Source of the DNA: Actinocatenispora sp963815125
GTDB lineage: Bacteria > Actinomycetota > Actinomycetes > Mycobacteriales > Micromonosporaceae
DNA: 64,000 bases
Direction of reading: 5' to 3'
Assembly (NCBI GenBank): GCA_963815125.1
Contig: CAWFFM010000005.1
Location: 186,001-250,000, forward strand
Shown: positions 7,958 through 16,184 of the stretch, one piece after another
How positions within the stretch are numbered: the first letter of the stretch is position 1
Layout of the letters: the number at the start of each line of letters is the position of its first letter
The notes under the pieces: generated by a model
The model's input: only the letters and a program-made list of their open reading frames with translations
Database searches by the model: none
What the model was told of the DNA's origin: nothing
Position numbers and translations under genes: made by a program

Positions 7958-9049
7958 ATGGTCGAGCGTGCGGAGAACGGTGCGGGGCGACCGCGCCCCG
8001 GCGAAGGGATGGCAGCCGACGTCGCGGAGCAGGCCGACGGGTACGCCCGGTTGCTCGCTGCGGGCCTCGACCCGATCGCCAAGGTGGCGCGCCAGATCGC
8101 GGAGCGCCGGCCACGGTACGTGCTGTTCACCGCCCGCGGCACCAGCGACCATGCCGCCCTGTACGCGGCGTACCTGACCGAGATCCGGCTCGGTATCCCG
8201 GCGGCCCTCGCATCGCCGTCCGCGGTCACCGTCTACGGCGCCCGGCCCGACCTGCGCGACGCGCTGGTGATCGGGGTCAGTCAGAGCGGCGGCTCACCGG
8301 ATCTGGTCGAGGTGCTCAAGGTCGCCCGGCAGTCCGGTGCGCAGACCCTCGCGGTGACCAACAATCCGGATTCGCCGCTGGTCGCCGCCGCCGAGCTGCA
8401 GATCGACGTACTGGCCGGCCGCGAGCGGGCGGTCGCGGCGACCAAGACGTACACCGCCGAACTGCTGGCGCTGCTGATCCTGCTGGAAGGCATCCGTACC
8501 GGCAACGGCCAGCTCGCGGAGGCCGACCGGGCCGAGCTGGACCGGATCCCCGACCTGGCCCGTGAGGTACTGGCGGATCGGACCGCGGCGCAGCTCGCCG
8601 CGCGTTACCGCTTCGCCGACCGGCTGGTCACCACCGGGCGTGGTTATGCCTACCCGACCGCCCGGGAGACGGCGTTGAAGCTGATGGAGACGAGCTACCT
8701 GTCCGCGTTGGCCTTCTCCGGAGCCGATCTGCTGCACGGTCCGCTGGCGATGACCGATCCCGACGTGCCGGTGCTCGCGGTGGTGGGCGACGGGCCGGGT
8801 GGCCGGGCGATGGGCGACGTACTGGCCCGGTTGGCGGAGCGCCGCGCGGATCTGCTGGTGGTCGGTTCCGCTGCGGAACAGGCGCTGCCGGCCAATGCCG
8901 TACGGGTGGCCACGCCGCAGGTGGATGAGCGGTTCGCTCCGTTGCTGGACATCCTGCCGTTCCAGCAGTTGGCATGGGCGCTGGCATTGGCGCGCGGCGA
9001 GGACCCGGACGCGCCCCGCGGTCTGCAGAAGGTCACCGAGACGCTCTGA
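7958..9049 (+). CDS. Double-SIS-domain aldose-ketose isomerase/deaminase (GlmS C-terminal-like, NagB-II type)
   Basis: A 363-residue protein made of two SIS domains, like the isomerase half of GlmS but with no glutaminase domain. Sugar-phosphate-binding motifs are ARGTSDHA at 59-66 and VSQSGGSPDLVEV from 107 in the first domain; the second has GRGYAYPTARETALKLMETS and ends in LQKVTETL, typical of the family. Such stand-alone proteins act as glucosamine-6-phosphate deaminases or related isomerases in amino-sugar use. ATG 7958 follows GGGAGGAGC. The 3' end, including the stop codon, is tandemly repeated downstream. Confidence 0.88.
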   Translation: MVERAENGAGRPRPGEGMAADVAEQADGYARLLAAGLDPIAKVARQIAERRPRYVLFTARGTSDHAALYAAYLTEIRLGIPAALASPSAVTVYGARPDLRDALVIGVSQSGGSPDLVEVLKVARQSGAQTLAVTNNPDSPLVAAAELQIDVLAGRERAVAATKTYTAELLALLILLEGIRTGNGQLAEADRAELDRIPDLAREVLADRTAAQLAARYRFADRLVTTGRGYAYPTARETALKLMETSYLSALAFSGADLLHGPLAMTDPDVPVLAVVGDGPGGRAMGDVLARLAERRADLLVVGSAAEQALPANAVRVATPQVDERFAPLLDILPFQQLAWALALARGEDPDAPRGLQKVTETL

Positions 9050-9115
9050 CGCGGCCGGCGGTCAAGACGCTCTGACGCGGCCGGCGTCCGAGACGCTCTG
9101 ACGCGGGCCGCGACG
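9038..9115 (+). repeat. 26-bp tandem repeat (3 copies) covering the end of the SIS gene
   Basis: Three near-identical copies at 9038, 9064 and 9090 share GACGCTCTGACGCGG. The first copy encodes the last residues and the TGA stop of the SIS protein; the others repeat the same stop context downstream. Confidence 0.9.
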
Positions 9116-9137
9116 CCGCGCCTCGCCCCGCCCCAGA

Positions 9138-9281
9138 GGGCATTTTCCCCGAAAGAGTCTTTTGTACCTTTCTGGGAAACGTACTTTACGGGAAAATGCC
9201 CTGAACGCTGCGCTGTGAGGTGCATTTTCCCCGAATGTCCACCGGCTTCAAACGGACATAACGCCGATTCGGGGAAAATGC
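9138..9281. repeat. Element A pair 1: two facing 60-bp palindromes
   Basis: Two palindromes, 9138-9201 and 9222-9281, each bounded by CATTTTCCC(C)GAA or its variant and the complement GGGGAAAATG. The first is in reverse and the second in forward orientation when aligned to the other copies, with a 20-base spacer. The same arrangement occurs at 31378-31516 and 46356-46498. Confidence 0.92.
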
Positions 9282-9612
9282 GCGCGGGGTCGCGCGTGGA
9301 AGTGTGGCGCGCCGGCCGGGCGCCCTGCTCGTGACCGCGAGCGGCTGCGGCGGGGCGGGCAATCCGGCAGGTGACAGCGATGTTTGGTGCGTCGCAAGGA
9401 TGGGTAGAGCTTCTCGATTTGACGTCAGTGAATCAGGTCACATAGATGTAACGAAACCCCCGCCGTGATGCTCCGGGGTCGTTGTCTGCTGCGTAGATTC
9501 GCGTACTTGCGCTACATATCGGTGTTATGTCGTCCGTTAAGGTCCGGGGCGCTGAAGCCCCTTCACTCCGGGCCTCCCCGGATGGCGGCTACGAGAAGAG
9601 GACGGTGACCGC
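9282..9612 (+). other. Upstream region of the osmoprotectant importer operon
   Basis: 330 bases with no gene. A candidate promoter is TTGACG (9419-9424), 18 bases, TAGATG (9443-9448). The 165-base stretch after it is rich in short inverted repeats such as GGGGC...GCCCC near 9547, suggesting a structured 5' leader. This would be a natural place for osmotic control, but I recognise no known riboswitch. Confidence 0.4.
9419..9448 (+). promoter_or_regulatory. Candidate sigma-70-type promoter of the importer operon
   Basis: TTGACG and TAGATG separated by 18 bases, in a locally AT-richer stretch, 165 bases before the first start codon. The -10 box lacks the final T of the consensus. Confidence 0.4.
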
Positions 9613-10260
9613 TTGAGCTTCTGGGAGTACGTGCGGAACCGGCACGAACTGCTCTGGTTCGAGACCTACCAGCACGCCAGCATGGTTCTCCAGTGCCTGC
9701 TGCTCGCCACCGCGATCGGCCTGATCATTGCGGTGATCACCTACCGGAGTAGAACCGCGGCGGCAGCCGCGACCGGTGTGGCCTCGGTACTGTTCACGAT
9801 CCCGTCGTTCGCGCTGTTCGGGCTGTTGATCCCGGCGTTCGGTCTGGGCACCACGCCGGCGGTGGTGGCGCTCGTGCTGTACGCCCTGCTGCCGATCGTC
9901 CGTAACGCGGTGGTGGGAATGTCCAATGTGGACCCATCGCTGGTGGATGCGGCCCGGGGCATGGGAATGCCACGCCTGACCGTGCTGCTCAAGGTGGAAC
10001 TTCCCTTGGCCTGGCCGGTCATCCTGACCGGCATCCGGGTCTCCGCCCAGCTGGTGATGGGTGTCGCGGCGATCGCCGCCTACGTCTCCGGCCCGGGTCT
10101 GGGCGAGCAGATCTTCTCCGGGCTGTCCCGGCTGGGCGGCGCCAACTCGGTCAACTCGGCGGTCGCCGGCACCGTGGCCATCGTCATCCTGGCGCTCATC
10201 TTCGACGCCGTCTTCGTTCTCATCGGACGGCTCACCACCTCGAGGGGTATCCGTGCCTGA
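9613..10260 (+). CDS. Osmoprotectant (glycine betaine/carnitine/choline) ABC importer, permease subunit 1
   Basis: A 215-residue membrane permease of the OpuCB/ProW family. About five transmembrane helices are visible, with the coupling EAA-type loop VDAARGMGMPRLTVLLKVELPLAWP. The start is TTG 9613, with AGAGGA about 10 bases upstream. Its last codons overlap the GTG of the ATPase gene. First gene of a four-gene operon whose composition (permease, ATPase-CBS, permease, lipoprotein) is the standard OpuC layout for uptake of compatible solutes. Confidence 0.9.
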   Translation: MSFWEYVRNRHELLWFETYQHASMVLQCLLLATAIGLIIAVITYRSRTAAAAATGVASVLFTIPSFALFGLLIPAFGLGTTPAVVALVLYALLPIVRNAVVGMSNVDPSLVDAARGMGMPRLTVLLKVELPLAWPVILTGIRVSAQLVMGVAAIAAYVSGPGLGEQIFSGLSRLGGANSVNSAVAGTVAIVILALIFDAVFVLIGRLTTSRGIRA

Positions 10261-11458
10261 CAACCCGAGCAACGCCGGCGACGTGGCCCACGGCGTCGAG
10301 ATCGAGCTGAAGAACCTGACCAAGCGGTACGGCGGGCAGTCGAAGGCCGCGGTCGAGAACGTGACCATGACGATCCCCGCCGGCGAGATCGTCGCCCTGG
10401 TCGGCCCGTCCGGTTGCGGCAAGACCACCACCATGAAGCTGATCAACCGGCTGATCGAACCCACCTCCGGGGAGATCCTGATCGGTGGCGAGGACGCCCG
10501 CCAGCGCTCCGCCGACGAACTGCGCCGCCACATCGGGTACGTGATCCAGCAGGGTGGCCTGTTCCCGCACATGACCATCGCGGAGAACGTCTCGCTGGTG
10601 CCGAAGATGCTCAAGTGGGACAAGAGCCGGATCGCCGGTCGGGTCGACGAGATGCTCGAACTGGTCGGCCTGGACCCGGACAACTTCCGGCACCGCTACC
10701 CGCGTCAGCTCTCCGGTGGGCAGCAGCAGCGGGTCGGGGTGGCCCGGGCGCTGGCCGCCGATCCGCCCGTACTGCTGATGGACGAGCCGTTCGGCGCGGT
10801 GGACCCGATCACCCGGGGACGACTCCAGGACGAACTGCTGCACCTGCAGGAGGACCTGCACAAGACGATCGTGTTCGTCACGCACGACTTCGACGAGGCG
10901 GTCAAGCTCGGCGACCGGATCGCCGTACTGTCCGAAGGCTCGCACATCGTGCAGTACGCCGAACCGGCGGAGATCCTCGCCCGGCCGGCCAACGACTTCG
11001 TCCGCGGCTTCATCGGTACCGGTGGTGCGATGAAACTGCTGCACGTCACCCGGATCTCGGACGTCGAGCTCGGCCAGAACGTCACCGCGCAGACCGACGA
11101 GGACGCAGCGGAGGTACACCGTCGACTCGTCGAGGCCGACCAACCCTGGGCCGTGGTACTGGATGCCGCGCGGCGTCCGGTGCTGTGGGCGACCGTGGAG
11201 GACCTGGCCGGCCGGAGCGGGCCGGTCGCCGACCACGGCACACCGATCACCACCACCATCTCCGGTCGCGCCGACCTGCAGGCCGGCCTGGAGGCGCTGC
11301 TGGCCTCCGACACCGATTTCGTACCGGTGACCCGGCGGCGTGAGTACATCGGACTGGTGTCGCTCAACACCGTGCAGAGCGCGATCCAGCAGCTGCGCGA
11401 ACAGGCCCGACAGCAGCAGACCGGGGAGCCGGTCGCGGTGGGGGAGGGCGGCGCATGA
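10253..11458 (+). CDS. Osmoprotectant ABC importer ATP-binding subunit with CBS domains
   Basis: A 401-residue ATPase of the OpuCA/ProV family. Walker A GPSGCGKT at 51-58, signature LSGGQQQR at 153-160, Walker B LLMDEP at 174-179, and the switch His in FVTHDFDEAVK. The C-terminal ~130 residues are a CBS-type region (SDVELGQNVTAQ, later LQAGLEALLASDTDFVPV), the part that senses ionic strength in characterised OpuA systems. GTG 10253 overlaps the previous stop and AGGGG lies 5 bases upstream. It ends in an ATGA overlap with the next permease. Confidence 0.94.
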   Translation: MPDNPSNAGDVAHGVEIELKNLTKRYGGQSKAAVENVTMTIPAGEIVALVGPSGCGKTTTMKLINRLIEPTSGEILIGGEDARQRSADELRRHIGYVIQQGGLFPHMTIAENVSLVPKMLKWDKSRIAGRVDEMLELVGLDPDNFRHRYPRQLSGGQQQRVGVARALAADPPVLLMDEPFGAVDPITRGRLQDELLHLQEDLHKTIVFVTHDFDEAVKLGDRIAVLSEGSHIVQYAEPAEILARPANDFVRGFIGTGGAMKLLHVTRISDVELGQNVTAQTDEDAAEVHRRLVEADQPWAVVLDAARRPVLWATVEDLAGRSGPVADHGTPITTTISGRADLQAGLEALLASDTDFVPVTRRREYIGLVSLNTVQSAIQQLREQARQQQTGEPVAVGEGGA

Positions 11459-12246
11459 GTCTGGACACCCGGACCGGCGCCGCCGAACTGGACCCCAACG
11501 CGGCGGTCAAGGCCAAGCCGAAGCGCAAGTGGTACCTGGTCGGCACCCCGGTACTGATCGTCGTGGTGCTCCTGCTGGACTGGCTCTACGTCCGCTCCAC
11601 CCACCCGGATGCCAACGCGCGTACCACCCTGCGGTTGAACTTCATGCTCACCAAGGTGTGGGAGCACCTGGAACTGACCGGGGTCGGCGCGTTCTTCGTA
11701 CTGTTGATCGCCATCCCGCTGGGCATCCTGCTGAGTCGACGGGGTGCCCGGTTCGCCACCCCGGTGGTACTGGCGTTGGCCAACATCGGGCAGGGCGCGC
11801 CGGCCATCGGGATCGTGGTGCTGCTCGCCGTGTTGTGGCAGACCGGTTTCACCGTGGCGGTGGTGGCGCTGGTCATCTACTCCGTACTGCCCTCGCTGCG
11901 CAACACGATGGTCGGTCTGCAACAGATCGACCCGTCGCTCAAGGAGGCCGGCCGGGGGATCGGCATGTCCGCCACCGCGGTGCTGTTCAAGGTGGAGCTG
12001 CCGCTCGCGGTCCCGGTGATCCTGGCCGGTATCCGTACCACCCTGGTCCTGCTGATCGGTGTGGCCGCCCTGTCGTCGTTCATCGACGGTGGGGGGCTGG
12101 GCGAGATGATCAGCACCGGTGTCCAGCTCCAGCGCTACAACGTACTGGTCACCGGCAGCGTGCTGGTGGCGTGTCTGGCACTGGCGGTGGACTGGCTGGC
12201 CGGACTTGCCGAACGCTACCTGCAACCGCGGGGGATCAAGGGATGA
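11455..12246 (+). CDS. Osmoprotectant ABC importer, permease subunit 2
   Basis: A 263-residue permease of the OpuCD type. A hydrophilic N-terminal tail of ~25 residues is followed by about six hydrophobic helices and the coupling loop KEAGRGIGMSATAVLFKVELP. ATG 11455 overlaps the stop of the ATPase gene (ATGA), and its own stop overlaps the start of the binding-protein gene in the same way, so the four genes are translationally coupled. Confidence 0.92.
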   Translation: MSLDTRTGAAELDPNAAVKAKPKRKWYLVGTPVLIVVVLLLDWLYVRSTHPDANARTTLRLNFMLTKVWEHLELTGVGAFFVLLIAIPLGILLSRRGARFATPVVLALANIGQGAPAIGIVVLLAVLWQTGFTVAVVALVIYSVLPSLRNTMVGLQQIDPSLKEAGRGIGMSATAVLFKVELPLAVPVILAGIRTTLVLLIGVAALSSFIDGGGLGEMISTGVQLQRYNVLVTGSVLVACLALAVDWLAGLAERYLQPRGIKG

Positions 12247-13226
12247 GGCCGATGCGTACCCGAACCGTCCGCCGCGCCGGTGCCGCTGTCGCGGCGGCCT
12301 GTTGCCTGGCCCTGGCCGCCACCGGCTGCGGCCTGCACCCGGCCTCCCAGTTCGCTCCCGACGTGACCGGCAGGAGCATCCCGGCCGGCAGCCTCAATGG
12401 TGCGAAGCTCTCGGTGACCTCGAAGGACTTCACCGAGCAGATCCTGCTCGGCAAGATCACCGTACTGGCGCTCAAGGCCGCCGGCGCCACGGTCACCGAC
12501 AAGACCAACGTGCAGGGCAGTGTCAACTCGCGTAAGGCGATCGAGCGCGGCGAGGCCGACATGGGCTGGGAGTACACCGGTACCGCGTGGATCACCTACC
12601 TGGCGCACGCCAAGCCGGTGCAAGGCTCCAAGGCCCAGTACCAGGCGGTCAAGAAGGAGGACCTGGCCCGCAACGGCATCGACTGGCTGCCGTACGCGAA
12701 CTTCAACAACACCTACGCGATGGCCACCACCGAGGCCAACGCGAAGAAGTACCACCTGTCCACGCTGTCGGACATCAGCAAGGTGCCGGCAGCGAAGCGT
12801 ACGTTCTGCCTGGAGACGGAGTTCTACTCCCGGGTGGACGGCTATTTCGGCATGTTGAAGGACTACCACCTGCCGAAGCCGCCGAGTTCGCAGATCAAGA
12901 AGCTGACCACCGGCGTGGTGTACAGCGCGACGGCTAAGGGCAGCTGCCTGTTCGGCGAGGTCTTCGACACCGATGGCCGGATCCCGGCCCTGCACCTGAC
13001 CACGCTCACCGACGACAAGGGGTTCTTCCCGCTGTACAACCCTTCGCTGACGGTACGCAAGTCGGTGCTGGCGAAGTACCCGCAGCTCGCCGGGATCGAG
13101 AAGCAGATCGCCAGCAAGCTGTCCACCCCGGTGATGCGCAGGCTCAACGCCAAGGTGGACGTGGACGGTCAGGAACCGGTACTGGTCGCCAGGGACTGGA
13201 TGCGGTCCGAGGGTCTGATCAAGTGA
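12243..13226 (+). CDS. Osmoprotectant ABC importer substrate-binding lipoprotein
   Basis: A 327-residue lipoprotein of the OpuAC/OpuCC family. The signal peptide has a basic head (MRPMRTRTVRR), a hydrophobic core and the lipobox LAATGC, with Cys29 as the lipid-modified residue. The mature part begins KLSVTSKDFTEQILLGKI, typical of quaternary-amine binders, and contains MGWEYTGTAWITYL and aromatic residues suited to a cation-binding cage. ATG 12243 is in ATGA overlap with the upstream permease. Confidence 0.93.
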   Translation: MRPMRTRTVRRAGAAVAAACCLALAATGCGLHPASQFAPDVTGRSIPAGSLNGAKLSVTSKDFTEQILLGKITVLALKAAGATVTDKTNVQGSVNSRKAIERGEADMGWEYTGTAWITYLAHAKPVQGSKAQYQAVKKEDLARNGIDWLPYANFNNTYAMATTEANAKKYHLSTLSDISKVPAAKRTFCLETEFYSRVDGYFGMLKDYHLPKPPSSQIKKLTTGVVYSATAKGSCLFGEVFDTDGRIPALHLTTLTDDKGFFPLYNPSLTVRKSVLAKYPQLAGIEKQIASKLSTPVMRRLNAKVDVDGQEPVLVARDWMRSEGLIK

Positions 13227-13356
13227 CCGCCGCGGTACCGGTGGGTCGGCCGACCTACCGGTACCGCCCTCTCCCCGGTGGTCGGGCCGGGCAGTGTCGG
13301 CGGTCCGGGCAGTGTCGGCGGGCCGGGCAGTGCGGCCGTCCGCCGGCTCGGCCGGT

Positions 13357-14199
13357 TCAGCCGAACTGGAACGAGCGCTTGGACAACCCGTACCAGAAAC
13401 CGGTGACCGGGGTCCGGTGCCCGGCGAGGGAATCCTGACCGGCGCCCAACGACACGAACAGCGGCGCGAGGTGCTCGCTGCGCGGGTGGGCCAGCTCGGC
13501 CGCCGGGGCCCGGTGCGCGAAGTCGAGCAGGTCGTCGATGTCACCGTCGGCCACCGTACGGGCGGCCCAGTCGTCGAACTCGGCCATGAAGGACGGCGGC
13601 GGCGCGTCGGTGCCGGCCTCGCGGTCCATCGCGGCCAGGTTGTGGGTGAGGAAGCCGGAGCCGACGATCAGTACGCCTTCGTCGCGCAGCGGACTCAGCG
13701 ACCGGCCCAGCTCGAACAGCCGCCGAGGGTCCAGGGTCGGCATGGAGATCTGCAGGACCGGTACGTCCGCTGCCGGGTACATCTCCACCAGCGGTACGTA
13801 CCCGCCGTGGTCGAGCCCGCGGTCGGGTTGTTCGCGGGTCGGGTAGCGGGCGCCGACCAGGTCACGTACCCGCGCCGCCAGCTGCGGTGCGCCGGGCGCC
13901 GGGTAGCGGACCGTGTAGTAGTGCGCCGGGAAGCCGCTGAAGTCGTAGACCAGCGGAACCGTACGGGTGGCTCCGATGCTCAGCGGCGCCTCCTCCCAGT
14001 GCGCCGAGACCATCAGTACGGCCTCTGGCCGGGGCAGGTCCGCCGACCAGGCGGCCAGCTCCGCGGTCCAGCGCGCGTCGTCGGCCAGCGGTGGCGCACC
14101 GTGCCCGAGGTAGAGCACGGGCATCCGTCCGGTGCCGGCCGCTCCCGGGTCGGTAGAGCTGGCAGGGTTGCCGCTGTCGGCGGCAAGCGGGCTGGTCAT
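13357..14199 (-). CDS. LigB-family extradiol dioxygenase (4,5-DOPA dioxygenase-like, YgiD/DODA)
   Basis: A 280-residue member of the class III extradiol dioxygenase family. Metal and active-site histidines are visible: H33 (LGHGAP), H67 (VSAHWEE), H131 (LDHGGYVPL) and H186 (FLTHNL). The family opens catechol rings next to the hydroxyls; E. coli YgiD acts on L-DOPA, but the natural substrate of actinobacterial members is not known. ATG 14199 is chosen because GGGGAG is 6 bases upstream; ATG 14205 would abut it. It is convergent with the importer operon and divergent from the sensor kinase. Confidence 0.88.
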   Translation of the reverse strand: MTSPLAADSGNPASSTDPGAAGTGRMPVLYLGHGAPPLADDARWTAELAAWSADLPRPEAVLMVSAHWEEAPLSIGATRTVPLVYDFSGFPAHYYTVRYPAPGAPQLAARVRDLVGARYPTREQPDRGLDHGGYVPLVEMYPAADVPVLQISMPTLDPRRLFELGRSLSPLRDEGVLIVGSGFLTHNLAAMDREAGTDAPPPSFMAEFDDWAARTVADGDIDDLLDFAHRAPAAELAHPRSEHLAPLFVSLGAGQDSLAGHRTPVTGFWYGLSKRSFQFG

Positions 14200-14327
14200 G
14201 GTCATCTCCCCGGTGCGGGCTGGCTCTCGCAGCACACAAGGAAGTTGACCTCGCAACTATTCCCTGGACGGTCCGGCGGAGCGCGAGGTCCAGCCGCTCG
14301 GACGGCGGCCATACCCGGTACGACCGA

Positions 14328-14341
14328 TAGGCTGGTCGGCG
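14328..14341 (+). promoter_or_regulatory. Leaderless-type -10 box of the PdtaS-like kinase
   Basis: TAGGCT at 14328-14333 stands 7 bases before GTG 14341, so transcription would begin at or next to the start codon. No ribosome-binding site is present. Confidence 0.55.
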
Positions 14342-15855
14342 TGTCGACGTTGCGTGACCTGGTCGAGGAGTACACCACCCTGCAGCGGGCGGACATCGAG
14401 CATCTGCACCGGCTCGCCGGTGACTGGCAGCTGCTGTCCGATCTGTCCTTCGCCGACCTGCTGCTCTGGGTACCCACCGAGAACGGGTACTTCCGCTGCG
14501 TGGCGCAGGTACGTCCGACCACCGCGCCGACCGCCTACCAGGACGACCAGGTCGGCCGGGAGGCCGGTGGCAGCGACTTCGCGCACCTGGAGATCGCCCG
14601 TACCGAGCAGCGGATCTGGCGGGAGGGTGATCCGGTCTGGTACGGCGACACCCCGGCCCGGCACGAGGCGATCCCGGTACGCCGTCGCGACACCGACGAG
14701 ATCATCGCGATCGTCGGCCGGGACACCAACCTGTCCGACGCCCGTACTCCCGGCAAGCTGGAACTCAACTACCTGACCATCGCCGACGACCTGGCGCTGA
14801 TGCTGACCCGCGGCACCTTCCCGCCGCCGCACCACCAGGGCGAGACGACCTCCGCACCGCGTATCGGCGACGGGCTGGTACGGCTCGACGAGTACGGCAA
14901 GGCGGTGTACGCGAGCCCGAACGCGCAGTCCGCCTACCGCCGGATGGGGTTGCCCGGCGACCTGATCGGTGAGGACCTGGCCGCGCTGACCGGACGGCTC
15001 GCCGACGATCCGCTGGAGGGTAGTGAGGCGACCGAACGGATCCTCGCCGCGCTGGCCGGTGGGGCGCCGGCCCGCAAGGAACTCGACGCACGCGGCGCGA
15101 GCGTACTGATGCGTGCCCTGCCGCTGCTGCCCGAGGACCGTCCGATCGGGGCGTTGATCCTGGTCCGTGACGTCACCGAGGTACGCCGCCGGGACCGGGC
15201 GCTGCTGACCAAGGACGCCACCATCCGGGAGATCCACCACCGGGTCAAGAACAACCTGCAGACCGTGGCGGCCCTGCTGCGGTTGCAGGCCCGCCGCTCG
15301 GTCCCGCAGGCCCGCGCCGCCCTGGAGGAGTCGGTACGCCGGGTCGCCTCCATCGCCCTGGTGCACGAGACCCTGTCGTTCACCTCCGACGAGGCCGTGG
15401 AGTTCGACACGATCGTGGACCGGGTGGCCTCGATGGCCGGTGAGGTGGCCGCCGCGGAGTCGAAGGTACGGATGCGCCGGGAGGGCAGCTTCGGGGTACT
15501 CCCCGCCGAGGTGGCCACCCCACTGGTGATGGTGGTCGGTGAGCTGCTGCAGAACGCCGCCGAGCACGCGTACCCGCCGGGGGAGTCCGGTGAGGTGGTG
15601 GTCGCGGCCAGGCGGCACGGCAAGCAGCTCGACGTGGTGGTGTCGGACGCCGGCAGCGGCCTGCCGGACGGCTTCGACCTGGACCACAGCGACCGGCTGG
15701 GCCTGCAGATCGTCCGGACCCTGGTCACCGGGGAACTGCGCGGCACCATCGAGATCCGACCGCGGCGGCCGCGGCACGCCGGGCCGGCCGGCGCGCCGGA
15801 TACGGACGGGACCGGTACCGAGGCGGTGCTGAGCATTCCGTTGCCCCGGCGGTAG
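14341..15855 (+). CDS. PdtaS-like sensor histidine kinase (GAF-PAS-HisKA_2-HATPase)
   Basis: A 504-residue soluble histidine kinase. Residues 1-155 form a GAF-like sensor, 175-280 a PAS domain (ending GALILVRDVTEVRRRDR), then the HisKA_2 box EIHHRVKNNLQ with the phospho-acceptor at His299/300, and a C-terminal HATPase domain (VVGELLQNAAEHAYP, DAGSGLPDGFD, LGLQIVRTLV). This matches M. tuberculosis PdtaS (Rv3220c), which phosphorylates PdtaR, an ANTAR-type antiterminator; no pdtaR is beside it here, as in mycobacteria. GTG 14341 is preferred: upstream extension would be non-coding and a leaderless promoter is present. Confidence 0.93.
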   Translation: MSTLRDLVEEYTTLQRADIEHLHRLAGDWQLLSDLSFADLLLWVPTENGYFRCVAQVRPTTAPTAYQDDQVGREAGGSDFAHLEIARTEQRIWREGDPVWYGDTPARHEAIPVRRRDTDEIIAIVGRDTNLSDARTPGKLELNYLTIADDLALMLTRGTFPPPHHQGETTSAPRIGDGLVRLDEYGKAVYASPNAQSAYRRMGLPGDLIGEDLAALTGRLADDPLEGSEATERILAALAGGAPARKELDARGASVLMRALPLLPEDRPIGALILVRDVTEVRRRDRALLTKDATIREIHHRVKNNLQTVAALLRLQARRSVPQARAALEESVRRVASIALVHETLSFTSDEAVEFDTIVDRVASMAGEVAAAESKVRMRREGSFGVLPAEVATPLVMVVGELLQNAAEHAYPPGESGEVVVAARRHGKQLDVVVSDAGSGLPDGFDLDHSDRLGLQIVRTLVTGELRGTIEIRPRRPRHAGPAGAPDTDGTGTEAVLSIPLPRR

Positions 15856-15952
15856 GTGTCGGGGCCATCGCTCACCGCGCCGGACACGTCCGGGTTGAGA
15901 GAGAAGTCACTCCTGACTGGCATGACTCCGGCCGACGTGGGAGTCTGGGTCC

Positions 15953-16042
15953 ATGACTGCGGCTGTGCAGCGGCGACTGGTGATTCGACGTCACGTCGAT
16001 CACTGCCGCGTAGCCAGCGCCATCTGTTGCCCGGTTGCCTGA
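15953..16042 (+). CDS. Cysteine-responsive leader peptide of the sulfur operon
   Basis: A 29-codon frame starting at ATG 15953 with GGGAG about 9 bases upstream. It contains RRHVDHCRVASAICC, which matches the conserved actinobacterial leader peptide (RRHVDxCRVASAxC) found before sulfur-metabolism operons. The adjacent cysteine codons near the end would stall ribosomes when charged tRNA-Cys is low. It is 143 bases upstream of the sulfite reductase start. The control mechanism is inferred from related mycobacterial cysteine attenuators. Confidence 0.85.
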   Translation: MTAAVQRRLVIRRHVDHCRVASAICCPVA

Positions 16043-16120
16043 CGCCCGTAACCGTTCCAGGTTCGCTCGTCGCACCGGCGTTCTTCTCCGGTTCCGTCTG
16101 ACACCGTCGTCCCGGCCTGC

Positions 16121-16168
16121 CGTGGATCGTGCGGTGTGACGTGCGTGCCTCTGCCCGGACGATCCACG
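16121..16168 (+). promoter_or_regulatory. Candidate attenuator hairpin before the sulfite reductase gene
   Basis: Perfect 10-base inverted repeat CGTGGATCGT (16121-16130) and ACGATCCACG (16159-16168) with a 28-base loop. It ends 2 bases before the GGAAAGGA ribosome-binding region (16171-16178) of the reductase gene, so it could affect initiation. Confidence 0.5.
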
Positions 16169-16184
16169 CCGGAAAGGACCCGTC

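Larger units (their letters stand above)
15856..16184 (+). other. Leader region of the sulfate-assimilation operon
   Basis: 329 bases between the sensor kinase and the sulfite reductase. It contains the cysteine leader peptide frame (15953-16042) and a hairpin (16121-16168) directly before the ribosome-binding site of the reductase gene. I find no other gene; the layout is that of a translational or transcriptional attenuator. Confidence 0.6.

Noticed and set aside
11340..12242. N-terminal extension of the substrate-binding protein frame
   Set aside because: It lies inside the permease gene in another frame; the lipoprotein signal beginning at ATG 12243 fixes the start.
13294..14340. Long N-terminal extension of the sensor kinase frame back to 13294
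   Set aside because: It overlaps the LigB-type dioxygenase on the other strand, has no domain, and a leaderless promoter sits at GTG 14341.
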